From contig NC_058159.1 in the NCBI RefSeq assembly GCF_020080835.1, positions 8,370,001-8,434,000 of the forward strand: a DNA stretch of 64,000 nucleotides, read 5' to 3'. Both the position numbers and the translations under genes were made by a program. This DNA is from Cotesia glomerata (Eukaryota; Arthropoda; Insecta; Hymenoptera; Braconidae). The notes below the pieces were generated by a model, which was not told the DNA's origin, made no database searches, and worked only from the letters and a program-made list of their open reading frames with translations. Numbering within the stretch: position 1 is the first letter of the stretch; each line of letters opens with the position of its first letter. Shown here one piece after another: positions 57,100 to 64,000 of this stretch.

Positions 57100-58201
57100 C
57101 ACGGTGAGAAATTTCTGTAGAAATTTACTATGCATACATAATAAGACTGAACCTTAATGACTCAATTCAAAATATTACCATAAAAATTTAAGAATATCAT
57201 ATTGTACCAATTAATATTTACTAGGGACCATAGTAAATTTGACCATGCAACTGTTACATAAACATATATAAAAAATTTTCGTAAACTGACACAACAAAAA
57301 CTGTTAGTGAGCTTAAAACTTTTCATTATAGTTCCATAGTAAAATTTCTGTTGCTCAGTCGACAATAAAAATTTTTAAAAAAGTTTCACGTTTAGTCACG
57401 TGTACTCGGTTTAAATTTAAAATTGTGACTATGAAATTTTCAAATGTCCCATAGTAAACGTATGCGCGTCAGTCGCGACGCGCGCTTTTTCATTTTTTCG
57501 TGCTGCTTTGTTTTGTCAACATAAGTGTACAGACGCTATCAGTAGTGGTTAACGGTGTTATGAAAATTGCAATAAACATTAAGTTTTAAATAAATATTAG
57601 TTTATAAATCCATCAACACATGAATAGTTAATGAAAATTTTTAAGATTCATAAATAATAAAATATTTAATAATTTACCGTGAAAAATTAAAATGAAAACA
57701 AACATTTGATGGTTAACCTGCAACCGACACTTCTAATAATAATAAAAAATAATTTAAAAGTTATATATTGTGTTTATAATTATTCATAATAAAATTAACT
57801 GCCAAAATAAATCCTACGTTCATTGTTAAAAATGAAAAAAAAAATAAAAAAAACTATATTTTAAAAAAATATTTTTAAAAATTATTGCAAACAAAAAAAA
57901 TCTTGTTTGGTTTGATATTTTTTTTGATTGCTAAAAACATTTTTTACTCTAAAATTTTTTATTTTTTACAAACGTTTTCTTATTTTTTTTGGTTATTTTA
58001 CGTTTTCTTATTTTTTTTTCTTATTTTACTATGGTACATTTCAATTTCTACCATTTACTATGTCTGATTTCATTTGTTTCGGAAATTACTATGGGCCATT
58101 GTAAAATTTTATTCTGAGTCAATAAGGTTCACTAGTAATATGCACCATTGTAATATCTAAAATCCATGCAGAATAAAAAATAATGGAAATTTCTCACCGT
58201 G
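57100..58201. mobile_element. MITE with CACGGTGAGAAATTTC ends
   Basis: 1,102 bases. Left CACGGTGAGAAATTTC and right GAAATTTCTCACCGTG are perfect complements with TA on both sides (57098-57099 and 58202-58203). TTACTATG-type motifs recur near both ends. The core includes a GC-rich patch, GCGTCAGTCGCGACGCGCGC, near 57467. Two short frames are fortuitous. It shares the CACGG terminus and TA flanks with four or five other elements in the window. Confidence 0.85.
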
Positions 58202-58203
58202 TA

Positions 58204-58522
58204 TAAATATAAATATTATAAGTAAGGATATAAATATAAAAATATGAAATTAAAGATTAAATATGCGGTACTTCACGGTTTATTGAAGGACAATCTGAAA
58301 AACAGCTGCTTCCTCGTAACGATAATTTTTTTTTCGTCGACTTTCATTTGCTGTTGACGCAACCCTTTCAATTCACTGGTAAGCATTTTGTAACAGTTCA
58401 CAAATACTAAAGTACATACTTACGCTCTATCATGTACACCTGAGACTAGTTGGTCGGATAAGCATTAAAATATAAATTGTGGAATTTAAACCGACTGTCT
58501 GGTGTTCGTTATAAAGGATTTT

Positions 58523-58562
<40 letters not shown>

Positions 58563-59028
58563 GAACTTTTATAATGAAAATGATATCAAAGTTATTCTGT
58601 ATTGTATCATAATCATAATTACAATATTCGAGTAAATACAAGATACGATCGTGAAAAAATAAACTATTGTGTTATGATGAAATCACATAAAAAGTGTTTA
58701 TAAGAAAAGAATAACAAATTCGAGTGCATATTATTTGTCTGCGGCAATATAATAAATGTCTTCGTAGTTTATTTTTGCGCCATCAACATTATTGAATAAC
58801 CGAGTGATATAAAAGTTTGCAATTTAAAATCTACTTGTTTGTTTTTTATCTGGGGTTATTTTTATAACTTTTTTCGCTAATTATTTTCTTTTGATCAATT
58901 GTAGTTTTGTTCATTCCTCAACATCATATATACTATACTTCATATTCGTATAATTAATTTTCAATAAAAAACGCATTTAATGAACAAAAAAATTTTCAGT
59001 TCTCGAAAAATGATATTTTTACACGCTT
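58204..59028. other. Unassigned DNA with a 33-base poly(A)
   Basis: A pure A run at 58529-58561 could mark a retroposed tail on the plus strand. The preceding 100 bases (CTGTCTGGTGTTCG...) were not recognised, and no target duplication was found. Confidence 0.35.
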
Positions 59029-59270
59029 TATATTAGCTTCACTTGTATGTCAGTTTGTCAGGATGTCAGTAACTCTCCGTGGGTAATCTGCGCGCCTGCG
59101 GCCTTCCTTGGTTCTGGTAGCCGTTTCTCAGGCTCGCTCTCCGAAATCGAACTCTGATTCCCCGTATTTATAATATTTATAAATAATTATTTTTTATTAG
59201 CTTCACTTGTATGTCAGTATGTCAGTATGTCAGTATGTAACTCTCCGTGGGTAATTTGCGCGCCTGAATA
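59029..59270 (+). repeat. Direct repeat with TATGTCAGT microrepeats
   Basis: ATTAGCTTCACTTGTATGTC followed by several TATGTCAGT-like 8-9 base units and AACTCTCCGTGGGTAAT occurs at about 59033 and again at about 59199. A GC-richer spacer lies between. It could be the edge of a larger element that includes the adjoining palindrome. Confidence 0.65.
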
Positions 59271-59346
59271 TTTTTGATAATCAACAAATAATAGTCTAAA
59301 AACTAAAAATCACGCTTTTATAAATAAACCAAACTAAAAGTAAAAA

Positions 59347-59754
59347 TAAATAATAGTTTAAAAACTAAAAACACGCTTTTTATAGAAAACCAAACTAACA
59401 AATAGAAAATAAATTTAAATTAAGAATAGTGTTAAAAATTTCAATAAATATAAATTAATAATAGTGTAAATAAAAAAAATGTATTTTATTTTAAAAAAAG
59501 CGTGGGGTGCTTTTTAAGATATTATCAAAATGATAATAACTCTACTCATATCTGTCAATAAAATATTTATAACTATTGACACCATGCATCTCACGCTTTT
59601 TTTAAAATAAAATACATTTTTTTTATTTACACTATTATTAATTTATATTTATTGAAATTTTTAACACTATTCTTAATTTAAATTTATTTTCTATTTTTTA
59701 GTTTGGTTTTCTATAAAAAGCGTGTTTTTAGTTTTTTTAAACTATTATTTTTAT
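59347..59754. repeat. Nearly perfect palindrome, 158-base arms
   Basis: The left arm (59347-59504) and right arm (59592-59754) are complementary with only one or two mismatches and short indels. They include ACTAAAAACACGCTTTTTAT and TATTTTAAAAAAAGCGTG. The spacer is 87 bases. A shorter, diverged direct copy of the outer arm part precedes it (59290-59340). No target duplication or transposon end was found. Confidence 0.85.
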
Positions 59755-60166
59755 ATTAAAAATTTATGTTAAATTTATATTAACATGTTAAAATATTAAT
59801 AGAATTTTTTTTTTTAATTCTCAAACAGCAGCTATGATCCGGTTTTTTCGTTATCAGAAACTTCAAGGTGACATTGATAACTCGGGTAATAAATCCCATT
59901 ATCACGTAAAATTGCTTCATTCCTCACTCAATACACAGAAAAATTTCTGACTCATACTTATACTGCGATCGATAAAAATTAATCGGAAAAAAAATGCCGT
60001 TTCTTTATTAAATAATTTAAAGTTAAATATTTTAAAATAACAAGTGATACATTTTATTTTTATAGATAGATCATATTCTTTGCCAAATCATCTAATTTTA
60101 AGAATTATATTTCTATATTTATGCAGCTCATTTTTCAGGATGATTCTGTATGCGTTGAAAGGATCG

Positions 60167-60372
60167 TATACGGAGAAAAAAAACAGTACTGATTACTATT
60201 TGTACAGTACTAAGAAGTGTTTTGGAAAAAAACGAGATTAAAGATGCTTGGAACAGTGCAGGGTGTTATGCTAAAACTACTGGCTGCTGAACATCTGTGA
60301 ACATCTTTCTAAAACACTTCTAAGTACTGTACGAAAAAGTAATCATTACTGTTTTTTTTATTCTCTATGTAC
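60167..60372. mobile_element. Short palindromic MITE upstream of the secreted peptide gene
   Basis: Left AAAAAACAGTACTGATTACT and right AGTAATCATTACTGTTTTTT, with arms continuing through AGTACTAAGAAGTGTTTT. About 200 bases with a short loop. It ends some 170 bases before the TATA box of the downstream gene, so it could contain or disturb regulatory sequence. The 65-residue frame across its left end is incidental. Confidence 0.75.
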
Positions 60373-60544
60373 CCAATGATGGAAATAAAAATTAAGAATT
60401 CAAAAGTTATTTAAAAATTGATATAAAAATACAAGACGTGTCACTAGCAATTACTTTAGTTATGATAGATCTATTGCAAATTAATACTAATACTAATAAT
60501 AATATTAATGATATTTTCCCCTACTTTTAAGTCTACAGTTTCTG

Positions 60545-60580
60545 TATAAAACAGCTCGCTCTTGTCCACAGTCATCAGTT
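60545..60580 (+). promoter_or_regulatory. Core promoter: TATA box and TCAGTT initiator
   Basis: TATAAA at 60545-60550 and an arthropod initiator TCAGTT at 60575-60580, 30 bases apart start to start. Transcription would begin at about 60577, giving a 52-base 5' UTR. TATA plus Inr is typical of strongly or inducibly expressed insect genes. No convincing upstream factor site was identified. Confidence 0.8.
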
Positions 60581-60628
60581 CCAAACAAAGTAGTAAACTT
60601 ATAATCGTTTCACAGAAATAAAGTCATT

Positions 60629-60918
60629 ATGAAAATTTTATTGATTTTCCTTGGTGTCGTGGCAATTTATGCAGTGGTTGTCAATGCTAAATTTAAGATT
60701 CCAGAAGTAAATGTAAGTTTTTTCAATTTTCTCAAAATTATTGAATTAAGTATAATAGTTTTAGTATAATAGTTTACATAATAACTGTATTTGATGTACA
60801 CATTTTAATCTTCTGAACTTCCAAATATTATCATTATAATGTGATATATCACAGATCACTTTAATAAAAATTATTTTTTTCATTTCAGGGCACGACTTCA
60901 CTACCTAAAGATGCATAG
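60629..60918 (+). CDS. Short secreted peptide, two exons
   Basis: Exon 1 codes from ATG 60629 to 60712, the intron 60713-60888 has GTAAGT and TTTCAG borders, and exon 2 codes 60889-60918 with TAG. The splice phase is 0. The product is 37 residues: a 20-residue signal peptide starting MKILLIFLGVVA and ending VVNA, then a predicted mature peptide KFKIPEVNGTTSLPKDA without cysteine. The Ala-Lys junction suits signal peptidase. Flanking evidence is strong: TATA/Inr at the right distance and AATAAA at 61090. I do not recognise the family. Short secreted insect peptides of this layout include immune-induced, venom and neuropeptide-like products, and none can be chosen from sequence alone. It is probably a real gene missed by length cut-offs. 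Confidence 0.8.
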
Positions 60919-61089
60919 AGAATATAAAAATGTGGGCCAATACACGTATATAACATCACAGATTTAACTTAATCTTATGTGAATTGGTAATTCTTTCGAG
61001 TAGAGTATCGGTCGCAAAAAAATTGTGATTTTCAATCGACTTACCTATAAACTTAACACATTGTTCTCTAAAATTATGACCATCTGAAT

Positions 61090-61095
61090 AATAAA
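61090..61095 (+). terminator. Poly(A) signal of the secreted peptide gene
   Basis: AATAAA about 170 bases after the TAG stop, followed by TGTGTT-rich sequence suited to cleavage downstream. The mature mRNA would be about 360 bases. Confidence 0.6.
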
Positions 61096-62767
61096 TAATG
61101 TGTTAACTCAAATAATGAGTTTCATTCTTTTATATTTTTTTTAGACAATAGTATCTTATTAGTTTATTTTTATTTATTTCGGTGAAATATTACATGGAAT
61201 ATTAAATATTTTTTCTGAATTTCTTTCTTTTCGTAAGCTGTTTGTAACTCACCTGGTTAATTTATAAATAAACTAGCGATTATTAAACCTGCAATTAGAT
61301 CTAGAATTTCGGAAAACCGCACGATTACTATCATTTTCACGGTAACTTTTAAAGAAAATTTCTTTCTATGCGTAAAATTTTGTGAAAAAAATTTCTGTAA
61401 GTTTTAAAGTAAATTTTGGAAGGTATTATTAAAAAACGACTAAAATAAAATTCATTTTTTATTCTCACCTCATAGACATAATAAATTTAACTGTAAAAAC
61501 ACGTATGTTCAATCCTATCAAAGTCTGGTCGGTTTTCTCACATCTACTGGCTGTTGTGGCGACACCAGTTCACCCTTTTCTGAAGAAAGGTGGAAAGCAG
61601 ATGTTAAATTTCGAGCGCTCTCAACGTCTTGAGTGACGGTGTACGTCAACTATGACGTGTGAAGTGATGGGATGGGATATATGTATGTTGCAGAACCGAG
61701 GCACAACAGTATACACACGCGAAGCCGCGTAGTAGGAAGATGAATACAATAAGACGATGTATATAGTGAGGTAAGAATATACACAGACAAGTATACATTA
61801 TAGCTTAAAATAGAGAAACTGGCGGTTTATCCTGTCGTGACATCTTCCTGGAAATACGTTTCGAGTGGCATAATACAAAGATTACAGACTGGATACGTGA
61901 CTTGACATAACTCAATGAAAGCTTGGAGCAAGTTAATTAAATCTGAAGGTTACCACCAAGAAGAAGCGACAGAAAGCACTTCAGGGACGTTTTAGACCAC
62001 GTGGGGATCATGTTCGCATTATTATGAGAATCAACTCAACCTGCCTACTACGAATTTGTATTCTTAATGCCCTTGAAATCTGAATTTGTGTTTATGATGT
62101 ACATACTGATGAATAAACACTATTAATTAGCACAAGTGCTTTGTACAACAGTCAAACGTCTACTAAAACTTCATTCCGAGTTCCTACTCTATAGTTTTAG
62201 ACTCTTAATAGAATAACCAGCCTTAAATACCTTTACAGCACTCATGCCGTACGTGAATTGTTCTAAGTAAAGTTGAAATATATTATAGCAATTCATGAAA
62301 AAATTTCGTTATATAGCCTGATATGTCCATGTACATTTTTTGATATGTTCTGATAAGCGCACATAATATAACTTGATATAACAATTGGTCATTTGGCTCG
62401 ATATGGCTTTACATATGTAGAGGTTCGGCTCCGCTGTCTAGATGGTGCAAACATCGCGCGCCTCTCACATGTGCTTCTACTCATATCTATTTCAACATGT
62501 GCAAATTTCTATTTTCTACTCCATGGGCGTACTTGGCTGTAGAAATGATATAAAGGCCTAACTGATGAGTGTGCATCATTGCCTACACAAAACGCCTTCA
62601 CTTCTACAAATTACCATATTTCCATCTCTTTTTCTTCTATCGTCACTCTCGCTTTCTCAACGTTTCCACTGATATCCTATAGGATACTACTATAGTAGTT
62701 TACTATGAATCTTGCAATTACTGCCATTGACTACACCGGCACACAAAAAAAAAAGTTGTCAGTACTT
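61096..62767. other. Unassigned DNA downstream of the peptide gene
   Basis: The 61500-62060 and 62420-62650 parts have higher complexity but no frame. A MITE end GCCTGATATGTCCATG lies at 62316. Similar complex, non-coding patches elsewhere in the window may be noncoding exons or regulatory DNA. Confidence 0.35.
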
Positions 62768-63240
62768 TTGACCAGACTTACCTATCTTTATGTATTTTGA
62801 CACGCTGAATCTGAAGAAGGGAAATCTGAAGTCAGTTTTTTCCGTACACCGACAAAATTTTGAGTAAAATCCAAAAAAACCAAAAAAAGGCGAAAAACTG
62901 CAGTCACAGCGATGAATAAAATTTTGTGGACCCAGCTCAAGTATCATTTTTATGTATTTTAATTTACTGAATCTGAATCTGAACGTTAATTAGCCCGTTG
63001 ACCCGTCGAAATTTGAAAAAATAGCAAAAAACCCCAAAAAATTGCAATAAATCATGAAAAAATAAAATTATCGAGATAAAAACTTTTTTGGATTTAGATT
63101 GAGTATGTGTTTTATTTACTTTGTTTCACTGAATTTGAATCTGAAATCTTGTCCCGTTAAAGTTTTAAAATTAAAAAAAAATCTCAAAAAACCAAAGAAA
63201 TCGGGAAAATTACAGTTATAAATATGAGAAAAAAATCCAT
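62768..63240 (+). repeat. Degenerate tandem repeat, three units of about 160 bases
   Basis: Units begin near 62770, 62929 and 63090. Each has a TTTATGTATTTT-like block, a CTGAATCTGAA motif, a CCCGTT or ACCGAC segment, AAAAA.CC.AAAAA and a closing A-rich GTTATAAATATGA-type part. Unit-to-unit identity is low. Satellite-like; no function inferred. Confidence 0.6.
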
Positions 63241-63285
63241 TAAACACGATTATTAATGACTTAGGTGCGTTTTCATAGATCGATT

Positions 63286-63440
63286 CACTGTAAATCCAAG
63301 TGTTTTAAAAGTGACTACAAATGGGCATTTAACATAGGAAATTCAAAATACGTGGAAGTGTTTTGAAAGTGACTACAATGCTTTAAGATAGGAACAAAAC
63401 ACTTTAGGTGTGTTTTGTTAAAATACTTGGATTTACAGTG
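63286..63440. mobile_element. 155-bp MITE with CACTGTAAATCCAAG ends
   Basis: Left CACTGTAAATCCAAGTGTTT and right AATACTTGGATTTACAGTG are inverted repeats. The interior repeats AAGTGTTTTGAAAGTGACTA twice. Noncoding; target duplication not clear. Confidence 0.75.
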
Positions 63441-63770
63441 TTATGATCTTAGAATTGAAAAATTGACAAAATTTTTAAATCTTTAAAAAATAGCATGTAA
63501 GGAGAAGGTACGAAGCCATATGTTTGAATTTCAGTCTGTCGTTCGTTTGTGTATACAAAATTTTGCAAACGAAGATAATGTTGAAAATCTCCGATAGAGA
63601 AAGCATGATTGTGGAATCATCTCTCTACAAGAAAATTTAATTTTTAAGTTGTTAATCTCTGATATAAAAATCATATTTTTTCTATCTTAAAGAACTTTTA
63701 TAAGATTTATTTTTAATTTAATCAACTACTAAATTAATTGTTGTTTAATACAACATGTTAATTAACATAC

Positions 63771-64000
63771 GGGTCATTCCATGTCAAATCGACCAATAGT
63801 TGGAATTGACCCCTTTCGATTTGGATGAATTTTGGTCAGAAGTTTTCTTTTATTATAAAACGAAGTTCTGCCTAAGAAAAAGAAATAAAAAATTTTTTTT
63901 CAAAAGATATGCAAATTCAAAATTTCGCAATTTTTCCAGTTTTTCAATTTTGTTTTTGCAATATCTCGAATGCTATTATAGATACAGGAATGGTCTTTTT
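63771..64000 (+). repeat. Left edge of an interspersed repeat starting GGGTCATTCCATGTCAA
   Basis: The GGGTCATTCCATGTCAAATC start is a motif I associate with abundant arthropod repeats. The following GAATTTTGGTCAGAAGTTTT is compatible with such a repeat. The window ends before another border. Confidence 0.45.

Noticed and set aside
60520..60535. NF-kappaB-like GGGGAAAATATC upstream of the peptide gene
   Set aside because: The pyrimidine half of the site is missing, so it does not match insect kappaB sites well enough to claim immune control.

Overview
This is AT-rich, transposon-saturated eukaryotic DNA. It has spliceosomal introns (GTAAGT / TTTCAG), an arthropod-type core promoter (TATA box about 30 bases before a TCAGT initiator) and insect-type transposons: R4/Dong and CR1-like LINEs, Helitrons, an EnSpm/CACTA-like transposase, a pogo-like remnant, tRNA-headed SINEs and many TA-flanked MITEs. 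An insect, possibly a parasitoid wasp, is my inference; nothing in the window proves the taxon. I found no bacterial or viral gene cluster, CRISPR array or rRNA gene.

Layout. 1-8.6 kb: MITEs, a SINE and fragments of an interspersed repeat marked by GAGCTCGAAGAGCTC palindromes. 8.7-16.4 kb: two neighbouring minus-strand genes, a three-exon DUF4806-type gene and a tnp2-like EnSpm/CACTA-type transposase broken by two in-frame TGA codons. The second intron of the DUF4806 gene holds a plus-strand R4/Dong LINE inserted in a TAA microsatellite. The first 83 nt of that LINE fold as an HDV-like self-cleaving ribozyme. 18.6-20.1 kb: a deleted Helitron. 20.3-26.4 kb: a MITE split by a CR1-like LINE, itself split by a MITE that holds two further palindromic elements. 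26.5-34.6 kb: repeat clusters, CACGG-ended MITEs, and a TA-flanked element carrying the C-terminal part of a pogo-like transposase. 34.7-37.1 kb: a 2.2-kb inverted-repeat element interrupted by a SINE with a clear target duplication. 40.6-47.6 kb: an LTR element with 339-bp LTRs differing at one base but no intact gag-pol, holding a mini-Helitron, two MITEs and a tRNA-like sequence. 48-60 kb: more repeats, MITEs and a nearly perfect 158-bp palindrome. 60.5-61.1 kb: the best candidate for a normal host gene, a two-exon gene for a 37-residue secreted peptide with core promoter and poly(A) signal. The end holds a degenerate ~160-bp tandem repeat and a short MITE.

Most of the window is layered transposon sequence. 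The coding units worth most attention are the secreted peptide gene, the ribozyme-led R4/Dong LINE, and the transposase plus DUF4806 pair. All family names come from motifs read by eye; no database search was run.
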